A stretch of 64,000 nt of DNA from Ammoniphilus sp. YIM 78166 (GTDB taxonomy: Bacteria > Bacillota > Bacilli > Aneurinibacillales > RAOX-1): NCBI RefSeq assembly GCF_004522215.1, contig NZ_SDLR01000001.1, positions 682,001-746,000 of the forward strand. The letters are read 5' to 3'. The notes below the pieces were generated by a model. That model did not search any database. It saw only the letters and a program-made list of their open reading frames with translations, and was not told the DNA's origin. Positions 15,438 through 24,345 of the stretch are shown here, one piece after another. Numbering within the stretch: the first letter of the stretch is position 1; each line of letters opens with the position of its first letter. The position numbers and the translations under genes are program-made.

Positions 15438-16328
15438 TTATTGTTCCTTAGGCGTGATATACGTTCCGTTATGAAATGAAAGAAGCAACGTTTTCCCTAT
15501 AGGAACAAAGAAAAAATCACTCCATTCCTGAGCGTATTCTTGCGCGGTTTTTTGTGCCAGCTCCTTGCAACTCGGACAGGGGAGTTCAAGCATTACCGCG
15601 GCTTGGGGACTGAGCTTTTTTAAGAGACTTTGGTCGTTTTCTGGGCTACTGGGCCGATCAGGTACAGTTAGGATATGAGCTCGCAGCATGGGGTGGCGTT
15701 CCACGAGTCTAGCCTCTGCTTCCTCATCAATATCATTGGCAAGCAAGATCCGTAAGTCCTCGTAGCGCAACAATCCGACTAAAGAGTTGTTCGCTTGCGA
15801 TGTGAATAAGGGACGCTCCGGAGCAAGGATTTCCAGCTCTATTTTTTTATTTTCTGAGAGTACCAGGTGATCCCCTGTCCTTAGGGTTAGGAGTAAGGGA
15901 ATATGATCGAGTCGAAACAGATCTTTCGTCAAGGCCGGGACATAAACCTTCGCAGAAGGGTATGTGGCTAGCAAGGCAGTCAAGCCGCTAATGTTTTCTG
16001 GGGCAGGGTTTGAAAGCAGGATCTCACTAATGCTCATAACACCATGCTCGTGTATGTAGGATAACAACTGTTCACTATCCTCTTTATGACCCGCATCAAT
16101 TAAAATCGCACGGTCACTGATTTGAATCATGATGCTTTTCCCTTGGTTTAGATTAATAAAATGGAGAAGCATATCCTGTTCTTCCATTACGACGGTTTGA
16201 TCGTACGATTTCGCAATGGGATGCGTACGGGCGTCCGTAATGAAATGAAGATATTGAAGTAATAAGTAGAGGGACAGAATCGTCATCAGGATGCCGAAAA
16301 GAATAGAATGAAAGAAAAAACGTAGCAT
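15438..16328 (-). CDS. membrane-anchored metallo-beta-lactamase-like protein lacking metal ligands
   Basis: A 296-residue protein with an N-terminal membrane anchor (about 5-27) and a domain laid out like the C-terminal metallo-beta-lactamase part of ComEC/Rec2: NQGKSIMI, AILIDAGH, SLVGLLRYEDLRILLANDID, a late PDRPSSPE. The residues that should bind metal are replaced: the usual THxHxDHxGG region reads SNPAPENISGL (106-116), GD is ND, and the HHGS block reads PDRPSS. It is therefore probably a catalytically inactive relative. Start at 16328 follows AGGAGGT. Divergent from the D,D-carboxypeptidase. Confidence 0.7.
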   Translation of the reverse strand: MLRFFFHSILFGILMTILSLYLLLQYLHFITDARTHPIAKSYDQTVVMEEQDMLLHFINLNQGKSIMIQISDRAILIDAGHKEDSEQLLSYIHEHGVMSISEILLSNPAPENISGLTALLATYPSAKVYVPALTKDLFRLDHIPLLLTLRTGDHLVLSENKKIELEILAPERPLFTSQANNSLVGLLRYEDLRILLANDIDEEAEARLVERHPMLRAHILTVPDRPSSPENDQSLLKKLSPQAAVMLELPCPSCKELAQKTAQEYAQEWSDFFFVPIGKTLLLSFHNGTYITPKEQ

Positions 16329-16440
16329 GAATGACCTCCTGCGCAATCATTTTTCGGGGCTATGCTATAATGTCATGAACTCAAGGTTTCTCTCATATTG
16401 ATTAAGCATCCATGAATTTGAAACGGAGGCGAGGGCCGAG

Positions 16441-17628
16441 ATGTTTTACTTGCGTTGGTTATCTCTAGCTTTAGTGATGATCCTTTTATTCCCTTTTCAA
16501 GTCCTAGCAAGTGATAGCAGCTTGAACCTACATAGCGAGGCTGTCATTTTACTTGATGCCAAATCCGGACAAGTCCTCTATGAAAAAAATTCAAAGGTTA
16601 AGATGTATCCGGCAAGCATTACCAAGATTATTACAGGTATTATGGCGATAGAAAGCGGCCGTTTAGATGAAGAGGCAACCACTTCCAAAAGGGCAAGATG
16701 GGCAGAGGGTACTCGAATTTATTTGGCTCAGGATGAAAAAAAACCTCTCCACGACTTAGTGTATGGGCTTATGATGAATTCGGGAAATGATGCCGCCATC
16801 GTGATCGCAGAACATTTAGGCGGAACAGTTGAGAATTTTGCAGAGCAAATGAATGCATTCGTGAACGAGAAGATTGGAAATAATGAATCCAACTTTGTAA
16901 ATCCGCACGGCTTATTTGCGGAGAATCATTATACTACAGCTTATGATATGGCTATGATTGCGCGATATGCCATGAAAAATCCCATGTTTCGGGAAATAGT
17001 CAGCACAAAAAGGCGCGTTTGGCATGGAGCCGAGTGGGAAAGTCACTTGGTGAACCATAACAAACTCCTGTGGAGATATGATGGAGCAACAGGAATTAAG
17101 AACGGTTATGTAACCCAATCGGGAAATACGCTTGTTTCCTCCGCCACGCGGGGTGGCATGGATCTGATTGTCGTCGCGTTAAAAGCACAAGGAAGTGAAA
17201 AAGTGTATGCCGATACCATCCAGCTATTTGATTATGCATTTGAACAATTTGATACAAGGAGATTGTTTAGCAAGGGAAAACGATGGGTGGCAGAGGATGG
17301 CAAGGCGTGGGAAGCGATAGAGGATGTTTTTCTTACGGTGAAGAAAGGAGATTCGATTAGTTATAAAGTTCAGGACAATGGAGATGTGTTGGCCGCTACA
17401 GGTGGTAAAAAACAGATGATTACCGGCAAGCTCGTGGGAATAGAGGACAAAATGGCGGAGAGTACTCTTTCTCTTGGCCCCAAAGAGGAGGCGCGTTCTG
17501 TCGAGGAATCATCGGAAAGATCATCGCAACTCTTCCTTCTTGGTATCACAGGCCTCCTATTCTTCATCCTCGCAGGAGCGTGGATGTGGTGGAGAAAAGC
17601 GTCGGATAAGAGCAAAAAAGCTTCCTAA
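16441..17628 (+). CDS. D-alanyl-D-alanine carboxypeptidase (S11, DacF/DacB-like)
   Basis: The 395-residue penicillin-binding protein has a signal peptide (1-24), the serine-lysine motif SITK (59-62), SGN (114-116), a KNG triad (220-222), a C-terminal beta domain, and a C-terminal membrane helix (about 363-385) followed by a basic tail. It trims the terminal D-Ala from peptidoglycan stems. The third motif is normally KTG; here it is KNG in TGIKNGYV, an uncommon substitution. GAGGCGAGG precedes the ATG. Whether it is vegetative or a sporulation enzyme is not decided. Confidence 0.9.
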   Translation: MFYLRWLSLALVMILLFPFQVLASDSSLNLHSEAVILLDAKSGQVLYEKNSKVKMYPASITKIITGIMAIESGRLDEEATTSKRARWAEGTRIYLAQDEKKPLHDLVYGLMMNSGNDAAIVIAEHLGGTVENFAEQMNAFVNEKIGNNESNFVNPHGLFAENHYTTAYDMAMIARYAMKNPMFREIVSTKRRVWHGAEWESHLVNHNKLLWRYDGATGIKNGYVTQSGNTLVSSATRGGMDLIVVALKAQGSEKVYADTIQLFDYAFEQFDTRRLFSKGKRWVAEDGKAWEAIEDVFLTVKKGDSISYKVQDNGDVLAATGGKKQMITGKLVGIEDKMAESTLSLGPKEEARSVEESSERSSQLFLLGITGLLFFILAGAWMWWRKASDKSKKAS

Positions 17629-17719
17629 GAAGCATTTTGGTCTTTTTCTTGAACTTCAAGGGGACAAGGGGTAAGATGGGTACGTATAAGAATACTCAGA
17701 GGATAACGGAGGGAAATTG

Positions 17720-19141
17720 ATGTCTATGCCAACCGGTGCAAGCATGCATATTATTATTCGTATTCAACTGGAAAAAGCTCTTATTACTTTTGGCGACATT
17801 GCCAAAGCAATAGGGGATGCAGGCGGTGATATTGTCGGAATTGACGTCATTTCTTCTAGCAAAACCCATACGATACGCGATATAACTGTAAACGTTACCG
17901 ATAACAAGCATAGTCAGCTCATCAGCGACGCGATCTCGAGTCTGGTGGGAGCAAACGTAATCAATGTGTCTGACCGAACCTTCTTGATGCACATCGGCGG
18001 AAAAATTGAGATGAAGTCAAAAATTCCGATTAAAAACCGTGATGACTTATCTCGTGTCTACACGCCGCATGTAGCAAGAGTATGTACAGCTATCCAAGAA
18101 GAGCCAAACAAAGCGTATTCCCTGACCATTAAGCGAAATATGGTTGCCGTAATTTCCGATGGGACAGCCGTCCTGGGCTTAGGGGATATTGGACCTGCTG
18201 CCGCTATGCCGGTCATGGAAGGGAAAGCTATGCTGTTTAAACAAATAGCCAATGTGGACGCCTTTCCTTTGTGCTTGGATACTAAAGATACGGAAGAAAT
18301 CATTAGCATTATTAAAGCCATCGCACCTGCTTTTGGCGGCATTAATTTGGAGGATATTTCTTCTCCAAGATGCTTTGAAATTGAAGAGCGCTTAAAAAAG
18401 GAACTCGATATTCCAGTTTTCCATGATGATCAGCACGGTACAGCGGTTGTTATTTTGGCTGGATTAATTAATGCATTGAAAATTGTCGATAAGAAAATAG
18501 AAGATCTTAAAGTAATTGTAACGGGTATTGGAGCAGCAGGAATTGCGTGCACGAAAATTCTATTAGCAGCTGGTGTGAAAAATATTATTGGAGTCGACCG
18601 TTATGGGGCGATCAACCGGGATATTAGTTATGAAAATGCGCAATGGACCGCTTATGCTCATATGACGAATCCCTTTAATGTCTCCGGAAGTCTATCAGAT
18701 GTGATTGAAGATGCGGATGTATTCATTGGTGTTTCCGGCCCTGGTATCCTAAAAGTAGAAGACCTGAAAAAAATGGCTCATGATCCGATTGTCTTTGCCA
18801 TGGCGAATCCTGTCCCTGAAATTGAGCCGGACTTAGCTGACCCGTATGTACGTGTTATGGCAACAGGCCGTTCTGATTATCCAAACCAAATTAACAATGT
18901 TCTGTGCTTCCCGGGGATTTTCAGAGGGGCACTAGACTGCCGCGCTTATGAGATCAATGAAGCCATGAAGCTAGCTGCTGCTGAAGCCATTGCCTCAGTA
19001 GTGACAGACGAAGAATTAAGTGAAACCTATATTATTCCTAGCGTTTTTAATAATAAGGTCGTCGAAAGAGTAAGAGAAGCGGTGATTAAAGCTGCGACCC
19101 AAACGGGAGTAGCACGTAAGGATCCACGCGATCTCAAGTAA
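17720..19141 (+). CDS. NAD(P)-dependent malic enzyme with N-terminal ACT domain
   Basis: The 473-residue enzyme has an ACT-like domain in the first 80 residues (IIIRIQLEKALITFGDIAKAIGDAGGD), then the malic enzyme catalytic region (YSLTIKRNMVAVISDGTAVLGLGDIGP, DDQHGTAVV) and a Rossmann domain (VTGIGAAGIACTKILL). It oxidatively decarboxylates malate to pyruvate. The ACT module suggests allosteric control by a small ligand, perhaps an amino acid. Start ATG 17720 with GGAGGG nine bases upstream; the TTG just before it is in frame but less likely. Gene stands alone. Confidence 0.92.
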   Translation: MSMPTGASMHIIIRIQLEKALITFGDIAKAIGDAGGDIVGIDVISSSKTHTIRDITVNVTDNKHSQLISDAISSLVGANVINVSDRTFLMHIGGKIEMKSKIPIKNRDDLSRVYTPHVARVCTAIQEEPNKAYSLTIKRNMVAVISDGTAVLGLGDIGPAAAMPVMEGKAMLFKQIANVDAFPLCLDTKDTEEIISIIKAIAPAFGGINLEDISSPRCFEIEERLKKELDIPVFHDDQHGTAVVILAGLINALKIVDKKIEDLKVIVTGIGAAGIACTKILLAAGVKNIIGVDRYGAINRDISYENAQWTAYAHMTNPFNVSGSLSDVIEDADVFIGVSGPGILKVEDLKKMAHDPIVFAMANPVPEIEPDLADPYVRVMATGRSDYPNQINNVLCFPGIFRGALDCRAYEINEAMKLAAAEAIASVVTDEELSETYIIPSVFNNKVVERVREAVIKAATQTGVARKDPRDLK

Positions 19142-19206
19142 AGTATAGAATCGGACGATTAGGCAAAAACTATTGGAGCCTAATCAAAAAAAAGTTGGTG
19201 ATAATC

Positions 19207-19524
19207 ATGATTTTCCTTGAACCTCAGTTTCGAAATGAACATGGTGAAATTTTGAACGTCGTGAACACGCATGGTAAGGCGGTCGGCTATCTTTCCTACA
19301 TGTATAAGGATCAAGGGGACTTGTATGTACTTGGTCAGCTTGAAGATGAAGGGGAAAAGCAGAATTTTCTCGATGTAACCACTCATTTTATTTCTGGGCT
19401 GAAGGAAGCGGTGGTAGGCAACGAGGAAGCGGAGCCTTATGTTTACATCCATCTTGGCGGCGAAGTTCTAAACCTCGGCAAAGAGAAATCAGATCAAAAA
19501 GCTGAGGAAGAAGAGGAAGAATAG
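19207..19524 (+). CDS. hypothetical acidic protein, 105 aa
   Basis: A predicted mixed alpha/beta protein with a very acidic C-terminus (AEEEEEE). In-frame TTG (19195) and GTG (19198) exist upstream, but only the ATG at 19207 has a well-placed ribosome site (GGTGAT). No domain is recognised. It follows the malic enzyme gene by 65 bp without a clear terminator, so co-transcription is possible. Confidence 0.6.
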   Translation: MIFLEPQFRNEHGEILNVVNTHGKAVGYLSYMYKDQGDLYVLGQLEDEGEKQNFLDVTTHFISGLKEAVVGNEEAEPYVYIHLGGEVLNLGKEKSDQKAEEEEEE

Positions 19525-19615
19525 GTTTTTGGTAATAATTATTGTTATACAATAAAGGTGCGATATGATAAAGTTTAAGTATCAATTAACTATACCTAGT
19601 TGGTTGAGAGTTATT

Positions 19616-19645
19616 GGCTTCTCCTTAGCGGAGAAGCCTTTTTTT
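19616..19645 (+). terminator. intrinsic terminator
   Basis: A 9-bp stem GGCTTCTCC/GGAGAAGCC followed by seven T residues. Confidence 0.85.
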
Positions 19646-19718
19646 GGGTTTTTCTAACATACATAATGTGCCGTTGTCAAGGTAATAATGATGGATAGTT
19701 CCAATTGAGGAGGCGAAG

Positions 19719-20309
19719 GTGTTGCAGCATCAAGATCAGCTCCGTATGGGAATTTCTTCTATTATTTACGACTTGAAACAGTGGGATTATCGAGTTGGGC
19801 ACAGCGGGTTAAATTCATTAGACATCACTTTAGAACGTGATGGCGAAGAAATTGCAGATGTTTCCTTTTCTGATGAAGAAATGAGGATATTCAGGAAAAG
19901 AGAATTGTCTACTCTAGAAGAACAAGAACTGCAATTGTACCTTGATGATCTGCTATGGGAAGACGATTTTGAAAACTTTTCACATCTAGGCACTATGCAA
20001 GTGGAGTACCATAATGGTCATGAAGTGGCACGCATGTTAGAAGAAAAATATAAAGATGACTTATTATATATCCGCTACAACGAAGATATGGACTTTATGG
20101 GCTATCTAGAAGAGGCTTCGATTAAGCGTATCGACGGATCAGATACCTTGGTATGCTATTTTAACCCCATCGATGACGAATCAGAACTGATTCGGACCAC
20201 CGTGTTGCTCAAATCTGATGTTAAGGCCGTGGCTACAGCCAATGCGGTCAAAGCAGAAGGTGGCGGAGACGTTCTAGAACTGTCCCGTCATGTAGAACAC
20301 TTACATTAG
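19719..20309 (+). CDS. hypothetical acidic protein, 196 aa
   Basis: A cytoplasmic protein rich in Asp/Glu with no membrane segment, cysteine pair or recognised motif. GTG at 19719 and TTG at 19722 are adjacent in-frame starts behind GAGGAGGCG (19707-19714), so the start is uncertain by one codon. Bounded upstream and downstream by terminators, hence monocistronic. Function unknown. Confidence 0.65.
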   Translation: MLQHQDQLRMGISSIIYDLKQWDYRVGHSGLNSLDITLERDGEEIADVSFSDEEMRIFRKRELSTLEEQELQLYLDDLLWEDDFENFSHLGTMQVEYHNGHEVARMLEEKYKDDLLYIRYNEDMDFMGYLEEASIKRIDGSDTLVCYFNPIDDESELIRTTVLLKSDVKAVATANAVKAEGGGDVLELSRHVEHLH

Positions 20310-20315
20310 TTAGGT

Positions 20316-20352
20316 AAGCCTTGAAGAGGAGTTAAATCTTCAAGGCTTTTTG
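20316..20352 (+). terminator. intrinsic terminator
   Basis: A 12-bp stem AAGCCTTGAAGA/TCTTCAAGGCTT followed by TTTTT. Confidence 0.85.
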
Positions 20353-20450
20353 TATGCCATTAGGCTAACACCCATCCTTCCTTCTCTGCATAAGCTAAAA
20401 GTACGTACAGGAGCTAACCTGTTTGCACTAAATATAGAGGAGTGTTTAGG

Positions 20451-21566
20451 ATGGCTGGAAAAATAAGAAATTACTATGCAGGAGGCAATACAGCTCGGGG
20501 CTTCCGCCATTTTTATGATTCAAATCTTCAAGGTCTTGACCGTCTTTTCATTTTAAAAGGAGGACCAGGAACGGGGAAGTCTTCTTTAATGAAAAGCATT
20601 GGAAAAAAATTTTCTGATCAGGGCTATGATTTGGAATTATTGCATTGCTCATCAGACAATGATTCCATTGATGCATTGATCATTCCAGCCATAGGATTTG
20701 GCATCGTCGATGGTACAGCTCCACATGTGATTGAACCGAAGGCACCTGGAGCGATTGAACAGTACGTGAATCTGGGAGCCGCGTGGAATGCCAGCCAGCT
20801 GGCGAATCAAAAGAAAGAAATACTGAATCTTACCTCTCAGATTACTGATTCATTTAACACGGCTTACTCCACTTTCGGAGAGGCGTTACGAATACATGAT
20901 GAATGGGAAAAAATATACATCGAAAATATGAACTTTAATCAAGCAAATCTGTTAACGAATGAATTAATTGAGCGTTTTTTTGGCGAAATTTCTCTACACA
21001 AAAAATCGGATATTCGACACCGTTATCTTGGTGCGGCGACGCCACAGGGAGCAGTCGATTTTATCCCGAACCTAACCGAAGATGTCGCCAAACGTTATTT
21101 TATTAAGGGACGCCCTGGCTCCGGAAAATCAACCATGTTAAAAAAACTTGCGGCTGCCGCTGAAGAGCGAGGGTTAGATGTAGAGATCTATCACTGTGGG
21201 TTTGATCCGAATAGCCTGGATATGGTGATTGTTAGGGAAATCGGCATCGCTATTTTTGATAGCACCGCCCCTCACGAATACTTCCCAGAGCGAGAAAATG
21301 ATGAGATTGTAGATATGTACCAACGAGCCATCTCTCCGGGTACAGACGAGAAGTATGCTGCAGAAATTGAAGAGATCTCCAACCGCTACAGCGGTAAAAT
21401 GAAGGAGGCCATTAGCTATCTTGCAAAGGCAAAAGCCCTGCACGATGAGCTAGAACAAATTTATGTGGCCGCAATGAATTTTGACATCGTAGATGAAATT
21501 AAGGCCGAAATCGAAGAGGAAATCGACAAGTTAGCACAAATTGCGGCTTCGACAGAAACAGAGTAA
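20451..21566 (+). CDS. double P-loop ATPase (PRK06851-type)
   Basis: The 371-residue protein has two similar halves, each with a Walker A motif: GGPGTGKSS (37-45) and GRPGSGKST (about 220-228). Each is followed by a matching block, LELLHCSSDNDSIDALIIP and VEIYHCGFDPNSLDMVIV, then a TAPH motif and a helical segment. This looks like an internal duplication. Proteins of this type occur widely in Bacillales and Clostridia without assigned function. ATG 20451 is chosen (GAGGAG 8 bases upstream) over GTG 20442, which overlaps that site. Monocistronic. Confidence 0.8.
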   Translation: MAGKIRNYYAGGNTARGFRHFYDSNLQGLDRLFILKGGPGTGKSSLMKSIGKKFSDQGYDLELLHCSSDNDSIDALIIPAIGFGIVDGTAPHVIEPKAPGAIEQYVNLGAAWNASQLANQKKEILNLTSQITDSFNTAYSTFGEALRIHDEWEKIYIENMNFNQANLLTNELIERFFGEISLHKKSDIRHRYLGAATPQGAVDFIPNLTEDVAKRYFIKGRPGSGKSTMLKKLAAAAEERGLDVEIYHCGFDPNSLDMVIVREIGIAIFDSTAPHEYFPERENDEIVDMYQRAISPGTDEKYAAEIEEISNRYSGKMKEAISYLAKAKALHDELEQIYVAAMNFDIVDEIKAEIEEEIDKLAQIAASTETE

Positions 21567-21574
21567 AAGAGCAG

Positions 21575-21609
21575 AAGGAAGAGGTAGAACCCTTTTCCTT
21601 CCTTTTTTG
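21575..21609 (+). terminator. intrinsic terminator
   Basis: A stem AAGGAAGAGGT paired imperfectly with ACCCTTTTCCTT, then CCTTTTTTG. Confidence 0.65.
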
Positions 21610-21812
21610 TGTAGAAAAGGAACGGGGTAATTGAAAGAATTTTAAGATAAATTGTTAGAAGGAGTCGAAATAAAACGAACGATTTATGTTGGAATTTTAA
21701 TCCTAATTATTTACAATTATAGACAAGGAAGAAGATAACGAAGAAGTTTGCAGCATGCTGACGAAATAACTGACGGGTTTATGGCAAAAACATGACAAAG
21801 GGTGTTGAAATC

Positions 21813-22013
21813 ATGGAGAATCAAGTATTTTTAATAGGCAAAAGAATCAGAGGACACCACTATATCGTCACTAAAGGCTTGCTGTCTACGGAACAACTAG
21901 ATGGTATGAACCGAAAAGGATGGATCCTGTCTCGTGTCAAGCAGGAACATGCCAATTACCAATACGACTTCGTCAAAAATGGAAGACAAGCCCCCCAAAT
22001 CGTAGGATTTTAA
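21813..22013 (+). CDS. small hypothetical protein, 66 aa
   Basis: Start ATG 21813, preceded by AAAGGGTG; an in-frame ATG at 21792 is a less likely start. The product is basic, probably a small beta-rich fold (VFLIGKRIRGHHYIVTKG, QYDFVKNGR), without membrane segment. It is followed immediately by a terminator. The roughly 200 bp upstream (21610-21812) hold no convincing gene. Function unknown. Confidence 0.55.
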   Translation: MENQVFLIGKRIRGHHYIVTKGLLSTEQLDGMNRKGWILSRVKQEHANYQYDFVKNGRQAPQIVGF

Positions 22014-22051
22014 TAAGCTCCTGTTCACGAAGATAGGAGCCTTATTTTTTT
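22013..22051 (+). terminator. intrinsic terminator
   Basis: A stem ATAAGCTCCT/AGGAGCCTTAT with one bulge and a T-run. Confidence 0.75.
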
Positions 22052-22059
22052 ACAAATAG

Positions 22060-22112
22060 AAAAGGGTGTCCCCCGGGAAGCGATCGCTTTTATTCGGAGG
22101 GCACCCTTTTGT
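22060..22112 (-). terminator. intrinsic terminator of the lipoprotein gene
   Basis: An outer stem AAAAGGGTG/CACCCTTTT continues inward as CCCCCG/CGGAGGG with mismatches. The loop carries the palindrome GCGATCGC. It lies 6 bp past the stop of the minus-strand gene. Confidence 0.7.
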
Positions 22113-22117
22113 TACGA

Positions 22118-22762
22118 TTAAGGTTCAGAAATGACGGTCGGTACCACGACCCAGGTGGCTTTCCCAGGTGTACCCTTTTCACTTCTGGTTTGCTCTAATA
22201 GCTTAACGATAACATTCAACCGTTTGGAAGGCTGGTTAACAGGTAAATTGCTAAAAGTGATAACCTTTGATTCATTGGGCTTAATTTCAAATTTTTGTAC
22301 GTAATTTTGGATCTTAGGAATCTCTGATCGGCTCTCAGGATGATCTTCCATCATAATGGCCGAGAGGTTGTCCATGATGACGCGATCGGTTCCATTGTAA
22401 AGAGTAACGCTTAAGCTAAAGGGCCCCCAGATTCTTCCTTGTGCATCCATCTTCTCAGATGTCAATTTGACATCTTGAATCACAACAGGGAATTTCACTT
22501 CGCTTGAAGCCGCGTCTTGTTTTGTGTTTTCTGCAAGTTTACCTAGTAGATCCGCTTGGCTAGTTAATTGGGTTTCCATGGTGCTCATTCGTTGTGACAT
22601 GTCAGCCAACTGATCATCTCTCTGCTTCTGGGCGGTCTCTAGGTCCTTAACCTTATTTTGTAATCGAATAAATTCAGTGTCCATTACTTTTTCTTGAGCA
22701 CAGCCTGTTATCAAAAGCTGCATGGCAAGAAAGGCAGTAACTAATAGGCCTTTTTTAAGCAT
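22118..22762 (-). CDS. lipoprotein with coiled coil
   Basis: The 214-residue protein has a signal peptide with lipobox ITGC (Cys21), a coiled coil (about 28-85, LQNKVKDLETAQKQRDDQLAD and following), then a beta-rich domain (about 95-210) with a stretch typical of FxLyD/Ig-like extracellular modules (PFSLSVTLYNGTDRVIMDNL). It is probably a surface protein facing the wall; no enzymatic motif. GGGGGAGC precedes the ATG. Function unknown. Confidence 0.75.
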   Translation of the reverse strand: MLKKGLLVTAFLAMQLLITGCAQEKVMDTEFIRLQNKVKDLETAQKQRDDQLADMSQRMSTMETQLTSQADLLGKLAENTKQDAASSEVKFPVVIQDVKLTSEKMDAQGRIWGPFSLSVTLYNGTDRVIMDNLSAIMMEDHPESRSEIPKIQNYVQKFEIKPNESKVITFSNLPVNQPSKRLNVIVKLLEQTRSEKGTPGKATWVVVPTVISEP

Positions 22763-22840
22763 ATGCTCCCCCTTGAAAAATCTTAAACATACTTTCGTTT
22801 ATAACAAATAGAGTATATCACCGGTCCATGTATGTGGCAA

Positions 22841-23281
22841 TCAAAGTGAAGTGAAATGGTTCCAATCCACGATTAACAACAGGGCATCATTAGCATGGAC
22901 TTCAAATAATTCCCCAAAATATTCCTGTACCATATTGTCTCGTTGTCGGCGGTGAAGGGTCTTTTCCTTACCGTATTTTCCGTAGGGCTTCCCGAACAGG
23001 CGAAACTGGACTTGCTTAGCATCCCTAAGAAAGATGGAGGGGCGCTGATCCTCGGGGAAGGACTTCAGCATATGACTTACCTTTTTTTTATACTTATAGC
23101 TATTTTCGATCAGAATAATATCGGGGCAAAAAAATTCAAGTTTATTCTGAAGGAGATTAAATCGTTCCCGTTCTGTTGTTCCAGTTATGACTCCTGCTTC
23201 GAGCACCTTAGCTTCGCAAGCCACGGCATACCCGATGTGCTCGCCAGGGTCAATCGAGAATATGAGGTGTTGATCTGACAA
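22841..23281 (-). CDS. RuvC/RNase H-fold protein
   Basis: A 146-residue protein with the three acidic positions of a RuvC-like resolvase: Asp11 in FSIDPGEHIGYA, Glu59 in IILIENS, Asp132 in HANDALLL. It could be a Holliday-junction or structure-specific nuclease, or a fold relative with another role. The TTG at 23281 is chosen because GAGAGGAG lies eight bases upstream; the ATG at 23308 has no ribosome site. It is smaller than YqgF and lacks its usual motif spacing, so it is not a duplicate of that gene. Confidence 0.75.
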   Translation of the reverse strand: MSDQHLIFSIDPGEHIGYAVACEAKVLEAGVITGTTERERFNLLQNKLEFFCPDIILIENSYKYKKKVSHMLKSFPEDQRPSIFLRDAKQVQFRLFGKPYGKYGKEKTLHRRQRDNMVQEYFGELFEVHANDALLLIVDWNHFTSL

Positions 23282-23403
23282 AGGCCGTACTCCTCTCGTT
23301 GTAGACATTATTATTTATACTATAACACGAAATTTCTTTGCTTTTACAACTCCATGGACTAAAATAAGGGGTAATGTGAAAAACTGCCTGGTGGAGGAAA
23401 ATC

Positions 23404-24246
23404 ATGAAAGACTACATCTTGTTGCAACTTATGAGAATCATGCCCACACATGCTCTATCAAGACTAATGGGCCGCCTAGCTCAACACCCTGCAAGTAAGG
23501 GCTTGATACCTGGATTCTCTCGGGTTTTCAACATTCCTTTGGAAGAAGCTGAAAAAGTCGTGACGGAATATCGTTCATTAAATGATTTCTTCACGCGTAA
23601 ACTAAAACCAGAGCTTCGTCCTATTGCGGCTTCCCCACAGGCCATCGTCAGTCCTGCAGACGGAAAAGTGGCTGCGATTGGAGAGATTACAGAGGGACAA
23701 TTGATTCAAGCCAAAGGGGTTACTTATTCCGTGTGGAATTTACTGGGGCTGTTAGAAGAAGAGGCCTCAACGTTTAAGGGAGGACGATTCATTACCATAT
23801 ACCTGAGTCCGCGAGACTACCACCGCATTCATTCTCCTGTGGAAGGAGACATTACCAGCTATAGTTATCTTCCAGGGACCTTGTTTCCTGTGAATGCCTT
23901 CGGAGTCCGTGCGGTAAAAGGTCTTTTTGCGATGAATGAGCGCCTGGTTACCTTCATTCAGTCACCTGCAGGGAAAGTAGGGGTAGTGAAGGTAGGTGCA
24001 ACGGTAGTAGGAAGTGTGAAAGTGGGTTATAGTAAAGAAGCAGCGACAAATGTAAAGGCAGGTACGATTTTGCATCGGCAACTGCCTACAGAAGTCCATG
24101 TGGAACGCGGTGGAGAACTAGGATACTTTGAATTTGGTTCGACGGTTGTCCTTGTTTTTGAACAAGGAAAAATAGAATGGCTTGATCATCTTCGCGAGGG
24201 AATGGTAGTGAAAATGGGCGAGCAAATCGGCGAGTGGAAAGGATAA
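23404..24246 (+). CDS. psd: phosphatidylserine decarboxylase proenzyme
   Basis: The 280-residue membrane-associated enzyme converts phosphatidylserine to phosphatidylethanolamine. Visible family blocks are NDFFTRKLKPELRP, SPADGKV, YHRIHSPVEG and, near the C-terminus, EFGST, whose Ser becomes the pyruvoyl group after self-cleavage. The LGST consensus is FGST here, as in other Bacillales enzymes. TGGAGGAAA precedes the ATG. pssA is not adjacent in this window. Confidence 0.95.
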   Translation: MKDYILLQLMRIMPTHALSRLMGRLAQHPASKGLIPGFSRVFNIPLEEAEKVVTEYRSLNDFFTRKLKPELRPIAASPQAIVSPADGKVAAIGEITEGQLIQAKGVTYSVWNLLGLLEEEASTFKGGRFITIYLSPRDYHRIHSPVEGDITSYSYLPGTLFPVNAFGVRAVKGLFAMNERLVTFIQSPAGKVGVVKVGATVVGSVKVGYSKEAATNVKAGTILHRQLPTEVHVERGGELGYFEFGSTVVLVFEQGKIEWLDHLREGMVVKMGEQIGEWKG

Positions 24247-24345
24247 GATTGCTTTTTCCAATTTTTTTATCGGTGTGACTCTTTATTTCATTCCATTTTT
24301 GATGTATATTTTATATTGTACATATTAGTTTAGGGGGAACATTTT

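Noticed and set aside
21660..21735. A 22-codon hydrophobic peptide after GAAGGAG
   Set aside because: The only properly spaced start would be ATA; no ATG, GTG or TTG is available, so I do not call it.
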